Source: Variovorax sp. OK212
GTDB taxonomy: Bacteria; Pseudomonadota; Gammaproteobacteria; Burkholderiales; Burkholderiaceae_C
Reading direction: 5' to 3'
DNA: 64,000 bases
NCBI RefSeq assembly: GCF_900112425.1
Contig: NZ_FOLP01000021.1
Span: 39,808 to 103,807, forward strand
Shown here: positions 34,928 to 42,811 of the stretch, piece after piece
Layout of the letters: the number at the start of each line of letters is the position of its first letter
How positions within the stretch are numbered: position 1 is the first letter of the stretch
Notes under the pieces: model-generated
What the model saw: only the letters and a program-made list of their open reading frames with translations
Databases searched by the model: none
What the model was told of the DNA's origin: nothing
Translations under genes and position numbers: made by a program

Positions 34928-36613
34928 TCAGCGTACCCGCGGCGCGGTCTTCCTGCGAGCGGCCGGCCGTCGCGGCGGCTTGGCCTCCAGCACCAGCTCG
35001 GCGGGCAGCTGGTCGTTCCACGATTCGGTGAAGTAGGCGCGGTCGCTCGGCACCAGCTGCGGCAGCGCTTCGCGCAGCAAGGCCAGCGACTGCTCGGCCG
35101 CCTTCAGGTCGCCCGCGTGCGCCGCATACCAGGCGTGCTCGAACAGCAGGCTGCAGTGCTGCAGCCCCGGATAGCGGCGGCGCCCGGCCTGGTGGTCGGC
35201 CAGCCGCGCCTGCGCCACCTGCACCCAGCGCGCGGGCCAGTTCGTGGCGTCGAAGGCGTCGGCGAGCGGACCGGCCAGCCTGGAAACGGCGGCGGGGTCG
35301 AGCGGCTTCTGCGCGCGGAACTGCGCGAGCGCGGGCGGCTTCTCGTGGTCGCCGGGCCGGCAGTGGCCGCGCGCGATGCGCATCAGGTAGATCGCGTTCC
35401 ACGCCGAGCGGCCCTGGCCGTCGGTGTGGCCGCAGAGCCATTCGCTGAAGGCGATCCACTGCACCGCGCGGCGCGTGGTGTCGGCGTTGCCGTCGTGCGC
35501 CAGCGCGGGCAGGTCGGACAGCCCCACGCGGTCGAACAGCCACGCGGCCATGCCCATGTTGGCCGCCACGTGCTGCGCCGCGTCGAACGAGTGCGACTCG
35601 AACGCCGCCGCCAGCGCCTCGCCGAAGCGGCGCAGCGATTCCTCGGCCAGCGCGGCCGCGGCCGGCTTGTCGTCGGCCGCGAGCCCCAGCGCGCGCGAAC
35701 GGCAGGCCAGCGCCCACAGGTTGCACCACTCGAAGCGCACGTCGGGGTGGTGGCGCAGCACCAGCGCGCGCGCCGCGTCTTCGGCCATGCCGGCCAGCAG
35801 CGACTGCGCCAGCGGCAAGTCGCGCGCGGTGTAGGCGCACCAGGCCGAGACGATGCATTCCATCGCGCCCAGGTAGTCGTTGCCCGCCACATGGTGCGCG
35901 AGCCGCTGCTTCTTCAGCGCCTGCAGCCGGCGGCGCGCCTGCTCGTTGTCGCCGAGCCGGCGCCACAGCATGGCCTCGTTCAGCGTGACCAGCGCGCGCT
36001 GGAAGTCGGTGGCGGCCAGCGTGCCGGCCAGGCGAATCGACTCCAGCGCGCTGCCGTTGCCGTCACCGCCGGCCACCGGCGCCATGAGCCGGCCTTGCCG
36101 CGCCGCCTGCTGCGAGGCGACCAGCTGCTTCCAGAAGGCCGCGTCCTGCAGGTGCACCGCATCGGGCGGCGCCGAGCCGGTGGCCGGTGCCGCCTGCGCC
36201 TTGCGCGAACGCAGGCCCAGGAACGACGCCACCTCCGCCGCCGTGGCCGGGCGGCCGTCGACCCGCACGCGCACGCGCTTCGCCTCGGCCGCCGGCAGCC
36301 AGAACGGGCCCTGGCTGCGCCGTTCGGCGTTCAGGAAACGGGGCTCGCGCTGCGTGTCCTCGCCCCAGCCGACCTCGATGTCCCAGGCCTTGAAGTCGCG
36401 AAACGCGCGGCTCACCACCATGCGCAGCGTGCTGGCGTCCGACACCTCGCCGCGCAGGTCGGCCAGCCGCACGACGCCGTCGGCGGCCTCGTGGGCGTGC
36501 TGCATGCGCACCAGCAGCCAGAGCGACTGGAAGGCCGCGCGCCGTTCGTTGACGGACTGCGGCGACGTGAGTTCGATGAACAGGGGGGCGGGTGAAACAA
36601 CGGGCTTGGGCAC
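34928..36613 (-). CDS. Large protein of unknown function, helical-repeat-rich
   Basis: Protein of 561 aa with no recognised family. Residues 20-115 (WLLVRMQHAHEAADGVVRLADLRGEVSDASTLRMVVSRAFRDF..WGED) look like a winged-helix-type domain followed by a basic patch (AKRVRVRVDG). Residues about 170-545 are mostly paired helices rich in Ala, Leu and Arg, TPR-like (ATDFQRALVTLNEAMLWRRLGDNEQARRRLQALKK), which suggests a tetratricopeptide scaffold. No signal peptide or membrane helix is seen; the C-terminus is very basic (PPRRPAARRKTAPRVR). A regulator or adaptor role is plausible. Confidence 0.7.
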   Translation of the reverse strand: MPKPVVSPAPLFIELTSPQSVNERRAAFQSLWLLVRMQHAHEAADGVVRLADLRGEVSDASTLRMVVSRAFRDFKAWDIEVGWGEDTQREPRFLNAERRSQGPFWLPAAEAKRVRVRVDGRPATAAEVASFLGLRSRKAQAAPATGSAPPDAVHLQDAAFWKQLVASQQAARQGRLMAPVAGGDGNGSALESIRLAGTLAATDFQRALVTLNEAMLWRRLGDNEQARRRLQALKKQRLAHHVAGNDYLGAMECIVSAWCAYTARDLPLAQSLLAGMAEDAARALVLRHHPDVRFEWCNLWALACRSRALGLAADDKPAAAALAEESLRRFGEALAAAFESHSFDAAQHVAANMGMAAWLFDRVGLSDLPALAHDGNADTTRRAVQWIAFSEWLCGHTDGQGRSAWNAIYLMRIARGHCRPGDHEKPPALAQFRAQKPLDPAAVSRLAGPLADAFDATNWPARWVQVAQARLADHQAGRRRYPGLQHCSLLFEHAWYAAHAGDLKAAEQSLALLREALPQLVPSDRAYFTESWNDQLPAELVLEAKPPRRPAARRKTAPRVR

Positions 36614-36668
36614 GCCCCGAATTGAACCTCAAAACGGGCGCGATGCCTGAAGAAAAGCGCCGCGCTGC

Positions 36669-36863
36669 TCAGTACCGGTGGCGGTCCAGCAACTCGGGCA
36701 CCTCGCTGCGCCCGATGCCCAGGTCGCGCAGCTCGTGCTCGCTCATGCCGGTCAGGTGCCGCATGTCGGCACGCGCACGGCGGCCGTTCACCACGCGGCG
36801 GCGCCAGCCGCGCAGGGCATGGATCAGGCGTTGATGAAAGGACGTTGGCTTCGGCGCTGTCAC
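36669..36863 (-). CDS. DUF1127 small protein
   Basis: Small basic protein of 64 aa ending in the DUF1127 (YjiS) motif MRHLTGMSEHELRDLGIGRSEV. Family members include proteins linked to phosphate or carbon regulation and small-RNA turnover in alphaproteobacteria. The GTG start at 36863 is chosen because a strong AAGGAG ribosome site lies 6 nt upstream; no ATG is in frame there. It is divergent to a LysR gene, with a T-N11-A site between the two. Confidence 0.85.
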   Translation of the reverse strand: MTAPKPTSFHQRLIHALRGWRRRVVNGRRARADMRHLTGMSEHELRDLGIGRSEVPELLDRHRY

Positions 36864-36940
36864 GATGGGCTCCTTGGTTGGGAGCGCCCATCTTCTTGCG
36901 GTGCGTGATATTGTGGAAGTTGAGATTCCTGACACCGCCG

Positions 36941-36955
36941 ATCAGTTTTTCTGAT
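36941..36955. promoter_or_regulatory. LysR box (T-N11-A) between DUF1127 and LysR genes
   Basis: ATCAG-TTTTT-CTGAT is a perfect 5-bp inverted repeat and matches the LysR consensus T-N11-A (T 36942 to A 36954). It ends 21 bp before the LysR start codon at 36977. That position suits autoregulation of the LysR gene and perhaps control of the DUF1127 gene. Confidence 0.6.
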
Positions 36956-36976
36956 ACCTGAGAAACCCGCCACCCC

Positions 36977-37867
36977 ATGCGACAGCTCAACCTCGACCAA
37001 CTGCGCACGCTCATCGCCATCGCCGACCTCGGCACCTTCTCGGCCGCGGCCAAGGCGCTGCATCTCGCGCAACCCACGGTGAGCCTGCACATCAGCGAAC
37101 TCGAGTCGCGCCTGGATGCGCCGCTGGTGCTGCGCGGCAACCGCCGCATCACGCCCACGGCCGCGGGCGCGGCGCTGGTGGAGCGCGGGCGCAAGCTGCT
37201 GCGCGACACCGACGATGCCGTCGAGGCGGTCAAGCGCCAGGCCGAAGGGCGCGTGGGCCGCGTGCGGCTGGGCACGTCGACCGGCGTGCTGGTCGACCTG
37301 CTGCCGCAGGTGCTCGAGGCGCTGGGCGAGGCGCACGCGGGCATCGACGTCGAGGTGAGCATTCGCGGTTCGTACGAGGCCATGGAGCGGCTCGCGGCGG
37401 GCACGCTCGACATCGGCCTGGTGGCGCTGCCGCAGCCGCCGGTGCGCGGCATCGTGGTCGCGCCGTGGTGCGAGCAGCCCATGATGGCGTTCGTGCCGCA
37501 GCGCTGGAAGGCGCCCAGGCGCGTCACGCCGGCCTGGCTGGCGGCGCAGCCGCTGATCTTCAACGAGGCGACCACGCACATGTATCGCCTCACCATGGAG
37601 TGGTTTGCCGCGGCCGGCTTCGCGCCGCGCGCGCGCATCGAGCTCAACTACGACGCGGCCATGCGCAGCCTGGTGGCGGCCGGCTACGGCGCGGCGCTGC
37701 TGCCGCTGCAGCAGAGCACCGACACGGCGCACAACGAGCGCATGCGGATCCTGCCGGTGACGCCCAAGCTCACGCGGCGCGTGGGCATTGCGCACCGCCA
37801 GCCCGCGCTGCTCGACGGTGCGACGCTCAGCGTGCTGAAGGTGCTCACGGCGTTCCGCCAGGCCTGA
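36977..37867 (+). CDS. LysR-family regulator
   Basis: LysR regulator of 296 aa. The winged helix (LDQLRTLIAIADLGTFSAAAKALHLAQPTVSLHISELESRLDAPLVLRGNRRITPT) has a clean recognition helix; the effector domain continues to the end. It converges with amiE (30-bp gap) and is divergent to DUF1127, so its target is uncertain: its own gene, DUF1127, or a locus elsewhere. Confidence 0.9.
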   Translation: MRQLNLDQLRTLIAIADLGTFSAAAKALHLAQPTVSLHISELESRLDAPLVLRGNRRITPTAAGAALVERGRKLLRDTDDAVEAVKRQAEGRVGRVRLGTSTGVLVDLLPQVLEALGEAHAGIDVEVSIRGSYEAMERLAAGTLDIGLVALPQPPVRGIVVAPWCEQPMMAFVPQRWKAPRRVTPAWLAAQPLIFNEATTHMYRLTMEWFAAAGFAPRARIELNYDAAMRSLVAAGYGAALLPLQQSTDTAHNERMRILPVTPKLTRRVGIAHRQPALLDGATLSVLKVLTAFRQA

Positions 37868-37897
37868 GCATGGGGAGCCGGGTGCTCGGTCGCGGAC

Positions 37898-38935
37898 TCA
37901 GTCCCGCGTGACGGGCCCGTGCGGAATGCCCTCTATCGGGCACTCCACCGTGCCGATGGTGCTGCGCGTGAACGCCTCCACCTTGTCGCGCGCGGCCTGG
38001 GGGTCGTTGACCCACTGCGCATAGAAATCGAACGGGCAGTCCGCCACGCCCTTGTCGCCGTCGCCCGAGTTGACGATGCCGGTGTAGCCGCGGTGCAGCA
38101 GCTTGAACAGGTGGTTCTGCGACTGGCCGTTTTTGCGCGCGTCGCGAATGAGGCCCATCGACAGCTCGGCGTAGTTGATGCCCATCTCTTCCTCGCCGCA
38201 TTCGCCGAGCGTGCGTCCGTCGAAGCCGATCAGCGCCGAGTGGCCGAAGTACGAGTACACGCCATCGAAGCCCGCCGCGTTGGCCACCGCCACGTAGGTG
38301 TTGTTCATGAAGGCCATGGCCTTGGACACCAGGATCTGCTGCTCCTTGGCCGGGTACATGTAGCCCTGGCAGCGCACGATGAGCTCGGCGCCGCGCATGG
38401 CGCAGTCGCGCCAGATCTCGGGGTAGTTGCCGTCGTCGCAGACGATCAGGCTGATCTTCATGCCCTTGGGGCCGTCGCTCACGTAGGTGCGGTCGCCCGG
38501 GTACCAGCCTTCGATGGGCGTCCACGGCATGATCTTTCGGTACTTCTGGACGATCTCGCCCTGGTTGTTCATGAGGATCAGCGTGTTGTACGGCGCCTTG
38601 TTCGGGTGCTCTTCATGCCGCTCGCCGGTCAGCGAGAACACGCCCCACACGTTGGCGCGGCGGCAGGCGTCGGCAAAGATGGCGGTCTCCTCGCCGGGCA
38701 CCGTGGCCGCGGTGTCGTACATCTCCTTGGCGTCATACATGATCCCGTGCGTGGAGTACTCGGGAAAGACCACCAGGTCCATGCCCGGCAGGCCCCGCTT
38801 CATGCCGACCAGCATCTCGCCGATCTTGCGGGCGTTGTCCAGTACCTCGGCCTTGGTGTGAAGGCGAGGCATCTTGTAGTTGACGACCGCGACGCCGACG
38901 CAATCGCTGCTGCTCGAAATATCACCATGTCTCAT
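37898..38935 (-). CDS. amiE: Aliphatic amidase
   Basis: Cytosolic nitrilase-superfamily amidase (345 aa) that hydrolyses short aliphatic amides such as acetamide to acid and ammonia. The sequence follows Pseudomonas AmiE closely: the MRHGDISSSSD start, catalytic Glu 59 (VFPEYSTHG), Lys in KYRKIMPWTP and Cys 166 in VCDDGNYPEIW. Length equals the family's 345-346 aa. No amiB, amiC, amiR or amiS genes are beside it, unlike the P. aeruginosa operon. A terminator hairpin in its 5' leader suggests attenuation control. Confidence 0.96.
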   Translation of the reverse strand: MRHGDISSSSDCVGVAVVNYKMPRLHTKAEVLDNARKIGEMLVGMKRGLPGMDLVVFPEYSTHGIMYDAKEMYDTAATVPGEETAIFADACRRANVWGVFSLTGERHEEHPNKAPYNTLILMNNQGEIVQKYRKIMPWTPIEGWYPGDRTYVSDGPKGMKISLIVCDDGNYPEIWRDCAMRGAELIVRCQGYMYPAKEQQILVSKAMAFMNNTYVAVANAAGFDGVYSYFGHSALIGFDGRTLGECGEEEMGINYAELSMGLIRDARKNGQSQNHLFKLLHRGYTGIVNSGDGDKGVADCPFDFYAQWVNDPQAARDKVEAFTRSTIGTVECPIEGIPHGPVTRD

Positions 38936-38963
38936 GACGCTGCTCCTGAAGGGTGGTTGAGAG

Positions 38964-39006
38964 AAAAACAAAAAAGCCCGAGCCGGTGTTCAACCGATTC
39001 GGGCTT
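38964..39006 (-). terminator. Intrinsic terminator in the amiE leader
   Basis: On the minus strand a stem with arms AAGCCCGA/TCGGGCTT plus CGGT/ACCG closes a short loop (38974-39006) and is followed by TTTTTTGTTTTT (38964-38975), a textbook Rho-independent signal. It lies 28 bp upstream of the amiE start codon and about 180 bp downstream of the minus-strand gene ending at 39187. It either ends that transcript or acts as an attenuator of amiE. Confidence 0.85.
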
Positions 39007-39099
39007 GTCTGTGGGGCGGCGGGCAACGGGTTCGTGTCGTCGGAGCCGATTGTTCTCAACTCGGCGCAGGCTGCACATACGTCATTTCGCTGATTGCGG

Positions 39100-39207
39100 C
39101 GGGGCTCGGCGCGTTATGCATCCGGCCCGCGCTCAGCGCGGCTATCTCGCGGTCCGCGTTCAGCGCGACTGCCTTGTGGCCCGCGCTCAGCGCGGGCGTG
39201 CGTACTC
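39100..39207. repeat. 27-bp degenerate tandem repeat with palindromic core
   Basis: Three units with starts at 39127, 39154 and 39181 are spaced exactly 27 bp; a weaker fourth begins near 39100. The shared core CCGCGCTCAGCGCGG is a perfect palindrome in copies 1 and 3 and has two changes in copy 2. On the minus strand the units spell a 9-residue pattern (ALSAGHKAV, ALNADREIA, ALSAGRMHN), but in a frame other than the adjacent gene, whose stop codon lies in the last copy. Confidence 0.7.
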
Positions 39208-39696
39208 CGACTCGATCCACGCGGTGGCGCTCGACGCCGTGAGCCTGAACGCGGGCGACACGTTCACGCTGGCGAGTTCCGAGTCGTCGGCGTCGTCGTA
39301 TGCGGTGAGGGTGGCCGAGGGGTTGTCCTCGTCGGGCACGATGGCCAGCGTCACGCGCACGCGCTGGTCGTTGCGCGCGGTGACGGTCACGCTCTTGTTG
39401 AGCGTGGCGTGCAGGTGCTGCTCGTGGCGGCGGATGACTTCGGCGGCGGTCTTCACCAGCGTGGAGAAGGCGGGGCCGTCCAGCGGCTTGGGGTTCTTCT
39501 TGTCGCGGCCCATGGTCCAGGGGCCGACGAGCGCGGGCTCGGGGTCGCCCTGGCGGGTCATCTCGACGGCCCAGCCGTCGTCTTCCTCGTTCTTGATGAC
39601 GCGGGCGGTCCACAGGCCGTCGCGCCAGAGGCGGGCCTCCCGCAGGGGAAGGGAGTCGGAGTCGGTCGGTTCGGTCGGATCGTTGAGGTCGGTCAT
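39187..39696 (-). CDS. Hypothetical protein downstream of the LysR gene
   Basis: Cytosolic protein of 169 aa, acidic overall (about 20 Asp and many Glu), without signal or membrane segment. The start overlaps the LysR stop as ATGA, so it is expressed with that regulator. The middle (WAVEMTRQGDPEPALVGPWTMGRDKKNPKPL, SVTVTARNDQRVRVTLAIVPDEDNPSATLTAYDDADDSELASV) looks like beta strands. I recognise no family. Confidence 0.72.
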   Translation of the reverse strand: MTDLNDPTEPTDSDSLPLREARLWRDGLWTARVIKNEEDDGWAVEMTRQGDPEPALVGPWTMGRDKKNPKPLDGPAFSTLVKTAAEVIRRHEQHLHATLNKSVTVTARNDQRVRVTLAIVPDEDNPSATLTAYDDADDSELASVNVSPAFRLTASSATAWIESEYARPR

Positions 39697-40721
39697 TCGG
39701 TGGTGTGTGTTCTTGCGCGGGCCATTTTCCCCTGTGCGCCGGCCGCTTCGGGCGCGCCAACGTACTGTTGCAGTCCGCCGGCCAGCGCGTCGAAGGCGGC
39801 GCGGCAGCGCGGGCTGTGGCGCAGGTCCTCGTGCATGGTGACCCAGGTGTCGAGCTTCATCGAGAAGGCGCGCGGCAGCAGGCGCACCAGCGCGTCGCTG
39901 CGCCGGGCCAGGCCGACCTGGCAGATGCCGATGCCCGCGCCCGCACGGATCAGCGCGAGCTGCGCCAGGTCGCTGTCGGTGCGCAGCGAGAAGGCGTCGC
40001 GGGTGTAGCCGGGCAGCGCCTTGCCCGCGCTGCCCGCGCTGCCCGCGCTGCCCGCGCTGCCCGCGCTGCCCGCGCTGCCCGCGCTGCCCGCACTCGCCGC
40101 CTTGACCGCATCGCGCACGAAGGCCGACGGCTGGTCGTAGCCGATCACCGCATGCGCGGCCAGCTCCTCCAGCTTGCGCGGCGTGCCGTGGCGCGCGAGG
40201 TAGTCGCGGTGCGCGTGGAAGCCCAGTTCGATGTGGCCGATGCGCCGCGCCACCAGCTGCTCCTGCTTGGGGCGCACCATGCGCACCGCGATGTCGGCCT
40301 CGCGGCGCAGCAGGTCCTGCACGCGGTTGGTCAGCACCAGCTCGACCTTCAGCGCCGGGTGCGCCTCGCGCAGCCGCGCCACGATGGGCGGCAGCACCTC
40401 CACGCCGATCACCTCGCTGGCCGACACCCGCACCACGCCGCGCACGCCCGTGCCGTGGCTGCTGGCGGCGCGCTCCAGCGAGGCGGCCGTGCTTTCCATG
40501 GCCTCGGCGTGGGTCTGCAAGGCCAGCGCCACCTCGGTGGGCAGCAGGCCGACCTGCGAGCGCGTGAAGAGCACCACGCCCAATGCCGCCTCGAGCGCGG
40601 CCACGTGGCGCCCGGCCGTGGGCTGGGTGATGCCCAGCGCGCGCGCCGCGCCTGAAAGAGAACCCTCGCGCAGCACGCCGAGGAAGGAGCGGTAGAGCTC
40701 CCAGCCGATGTTCGAAGTCAT
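39693..40721 (-). CDS. LysR-family regulator with a Ser-Ala-Gly tandem repeat
   Basis: LysR regulator of 342 aa (family usually about 295-310). The DNA-binding part (YRSFLGVLREGSLSGAARALGITQPTAGRHVAALEAALGVVLFTRSQVGLLPT) and effector domain are normal, but seven to eight tandem SAG triplets (encoded by the 9-bp repeat 40022-40093) are inserted within the effector domain, adding about 25 residues as a flexible loop. It is divergent to the epimerase-like gene at 40817, its probable target, and translationally coupled to the unknown gene downstream. Confidence 0.9.
   Translation of the reverse strand: MTSNIGWELYRSFLGVLREGSLSGAARALGITQPTAGRHVAALEAALGVVLFTRSQVGLLPTEVALALQTHAEAMESTAASLERAASSHGTGVRGVVRVSASEVIGVEVLPPIVARLREAHPALKVELVLTNRVQDLLRREADIAVRMVRPKQEQLVARRIGHIELGFHAHRDYLARHGTPRKLEELAAHAVIGYDQPSAFVRDAVKAASAGSAGSAGSAGSAGSAGSAGSAGKALPGYTRDAFSLRTDSDLAQLALIRAGAGIGICQVGLARRSDALVRLLPRAFSMKLDTWVTMHEDLRHSPRCRAAFDALAGGLQQYVGAPEAAGAQGKMARARTHTTE
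40022..40093. repeat. In-frame 9-bp minisatellite in a LysR gene
   Basis: Seven exact copies of TGCCCGCGC (40022-40084) and one variant copy (40085-40093) lie in the effector-domain region of the LysR gene. Unit length 9 keeps the frame, so copy-number change would lengthen or shorten a Ser-Ala-Gly loop without breaking the protein. Confidence 0.93.
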
Positions 40722-40816
40722 ACGGAAATGTATAGCTGCTGGCTCATGTTCGGCAATTCCAATGCAACCTCGCCCAGCCCAGAATTCATCCATCGACACC
40801 TTTTCAGGAGCACTTC

Positions 40817-41812
40817 ATGGCACGCAACGACACGGTTCTGGTTCTGGGCGCAACGGGCGGCATCGGCGGCGAAGTGGCGCGCCAGCTGCGCGACGCCGGC
40901 TGGGAGGTGCGCGCACTGAAGCGCGGCGCGACCGAAGGCCGCCGCGACGGCATCAGCTGGCTGGCCGGCGACGCGATGGACGCGCAGGCCGTGCGGGAGG
41001 CCGCCCGGGGCTGCGCGGTCATCGTGCATGCGGTCAATCCGCCGGGCTACCGCCGCTGGTCGGAGCTGGTGCTGCCGATGCTCGACAACACCATTGCCGC
41101 CGCCAGGGCCGAAGGCGCGACCGTGGTGCTGCCCGGCACGGTCTACAACTTCGGCCCCGACGCCTTCCCGCTGCTGGCCGAGGACGCGCCGCAGCACCCG
41201 CTCACGCGCAAGGGCGCGATCCGCGTCGAAATGGAGAAGCGGCTGGAAGACGCGAGCCGCCAGGGCGCCCGCGTGCTGATCGTGCGCGCCGGCGACTTCT
41301 TCGGACCGAAGGCCGGCAACAACTGGTTCTCGCAGGGGCTGGTGAAGGCGGGACAGCCGGTCAAGGCCGTGAGCTACCCGGGCCGCGCCGGCGTCGGCCA
41401 CCAGTGGTCGTACCTGCCCGACGTGGGGCGCACCATGGTCGAGCTGCTGGCGCGGCGCGACCGGCTCGAGCCCTTCGCGCGCTTCCACATGGCCGGCCAC
41501 TGGGACGCCGACGGCACGCGCATGAGCGACGCCATCCGCAAGGTGGTGGCACGCCACGCGCAGGGCGGCGGCGCAGCGGTGCGCGTGTCGGCCTTCCCGT
41601 GGTGGCTGCTGACGCTGGCCTCGCCCTTCGTCGCCACCTTCCGCGAGATGCGCGAGATGCGCTACCTGTGGCGCACGCCCGTGGGCATGGACAACGCGAA
41701 GCTGGTCGCCTTCCTGGGCCGCGAGCCGCACACGCCGGTCGAAGAGGCCGTGGAGGCGGCGTTGGAAGGCATGGGTTGCCTGGCCGCCGCACCGGCGGCG
41801 GTGGCGGCCTGA
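40817..41812 (+). CDS. NAD(P)-dependent epimerase/dehydratase-like protein
   Basis: Extended or atypical SDR of 331 aa. The Rossmann motif VLVLGATGGIGGEVARQL is at the N-terminus, followed by AGDAMDAQAVREAARGCAVIVHAVNP and VVLPGTVYNFGPDAFPLLAEDAPQHPLTRKG; the Tyr-x-x-x-Lys pair is not clear, so it may be an NmrA-like sensor or an atypical reductase. It faces the LysR gene across 95 bp. Confidence 0.85.
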   Translation: MARNDTVLVLGATGGIGGEVARQLRDAGWEVRALKRGATEGRRDGISWLAGDAMDAQAVREAARGCAVIVHAVNPPGYRRWSELVLPMLDNTIAAARAEGATVVLPGTVYNFGPDAFPLLAEDAPQHPLTRKGAIRVEMEKRLEDASRQGARVLIVRAGDFFGPKAGNNWFSQGLVKAGQPVKAVSYPGRAGVGHQWSYLPDVGRTMVELLARRDRLEPFARFHMAGHWDADGTRMSDAIRKVVARHAQGGGAAVRVSAFPWWLLTLASPFVATFREMREMRYLWRTPVGMDNAKLVAFLGREPHTPVEEAVEAALEGMGCLAAAPAAVAA

Positions 41813-41842
41813 TCCGTCGGCGCCATCGACGTGATCGTGTGA

Positions 41843-42811
41843 TCAGAACACCGACAGCCCCGTGCGCGCCACGAACATCTCGAGCGCCTTCATGCCCAGC
41901 AGCGAATTGCCCGTGGCGTCGAGCGCGGGCGACCACACGCACAGCGTGAGCTTGTCGGGCACCACCGCCACGATGCCGCCGCCCACGCCGCTCTTGCAGG
42001 GCAGGCCGATGGAAAAGGCCACGTCGCCGGCCGCGTCGTAGGTGCCGCAGGTGAGCATCAGCGCGTTGATGCGCCGGGTCTGCCGCTCGCCGGTGATCCC
42101 GGGTTCGCCGTCCAGCGGGTGGGCACCGTCGCGGCACAGGAAGGCCGCGGCGCGCGCCAGCTGGCGGCAGCTCATGCGCAGCGCGCACTGGTGAAAGTAG
42201 GTGTCGAGCACGGCGGCGACGTCGTTGTCGATCTTGCCGAAGCTCTTCATGAAGTTGGCCAGCGCGATGTTGCGAAAGCCCGTGTCGGCCTCCGACTGCG
42301 CCACCTCGTCGTCGAAGCCGATGGGCTCGCCGCACAGGCTGGTCATGAGCGCGAGGATGTCGGCCTTGGCACTGTTGCCGTTGCTGCCGTTGTCGCCGTT
42401 AGCCAGCGCCTGGCTCACCAGCCGGTCGGCCACCGCGATGGCGCCCGCATTGATGAACGGGTTGCGCGGCTTGCCCTGTTCGTTCTCCAGCTGCACCAGC
42501 GAGTTGAACGGGTTGCCCGACGGCTCGCGGCCGATGCGCTCCCACAGCGTGTCGCCCATGCGCTGCATGGCGAGCGTGAGCGTGAACAGCTTCGACACGC
42601 TCTGGATCGAGAACGGCGTCTCGAAGTCGCCCGCGCCGGCCTCCTCGCCCTCGCAGGTGCGCAGCGCAATGCCGAACTGCCGCGCATCGACGCGCGCCAG
42701 CGCCGGGATGTAGCTTGCAACGGTGCCGCCCTGGCCGAGTTGCGGGCGCAGGGTGGCCGCGATCTCGTCGAGCACCGGCTGGAATTTCATGGTCTGGGTC
42801 ATCGGGTTCAT
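41843..42811 (-). CDS. glsA: Glutaminase
   Basis: Serine-dependent glutaminase (322 aa) that hydrolyses L-glutamine to glutamate and ammonia. Catalytic SxxK motif is in FSIQSVSKLF; the other family blocks are NPFNSLVQLE, NPFINAGAIAV and GDVAFSIGLPCKSGVGGGIVAVVPD. A short Asn/Gly-rich insert (NGDNGSNGN, around 170) is encoded by a small GCCGTT-like repeat. The start at 42811 overlaps the EamA stop as ATGA, so the two are coupled; ATGs at 42802 and 42790 are alternatives. Confidence 0.94.
   Translation of the reverse strand: MNPMTQTMKFQPVLDEIAATLRPQLGQGGTVASYIPALARVDARQFGIALRTCEGEEAGAGDFETPFSIQSVSKLFTLTLAMQRMGDTLWERIGREPSGNPFNSLVQLENEQGKPRNPFINAGAIAVADRLVSQALANGDNGSNGNSAKADILALMTSLCGEPIGFDDEVAQSEADTGFRNIALANFMKSFGKIDNDVAAVLDTYFHQCALRMSCRQLARAAAFLCRDGAHPLDGEPGITGERQTRRINALMLTCGTYDAAGDVAFSIGLPCKSGVGGGIVAVVPDKLTLCVWSPALDATGNSLLGMKALEMFVARTGLSVF

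Noticed and set aside
36864..36935. A longer DUF1127 start at 36935
   Set aside because: No ribosome site precedes it, whereas AAGGAG lies 6 nt before the GTG at 36863.
38964..39207. Possible CRISPR-like array from repeated palindromic units
   Set aside because: Only three to four degenerate 27-bp units without spacers between them and no cas genes.
42360..42405. GCCGTT-like repeat in the glutaminase gene as a possible phase switch
   Set aside because: Units are imperfect and keep the reading frame; it encodes a short Asn/Gly loop and gives no on-off change.
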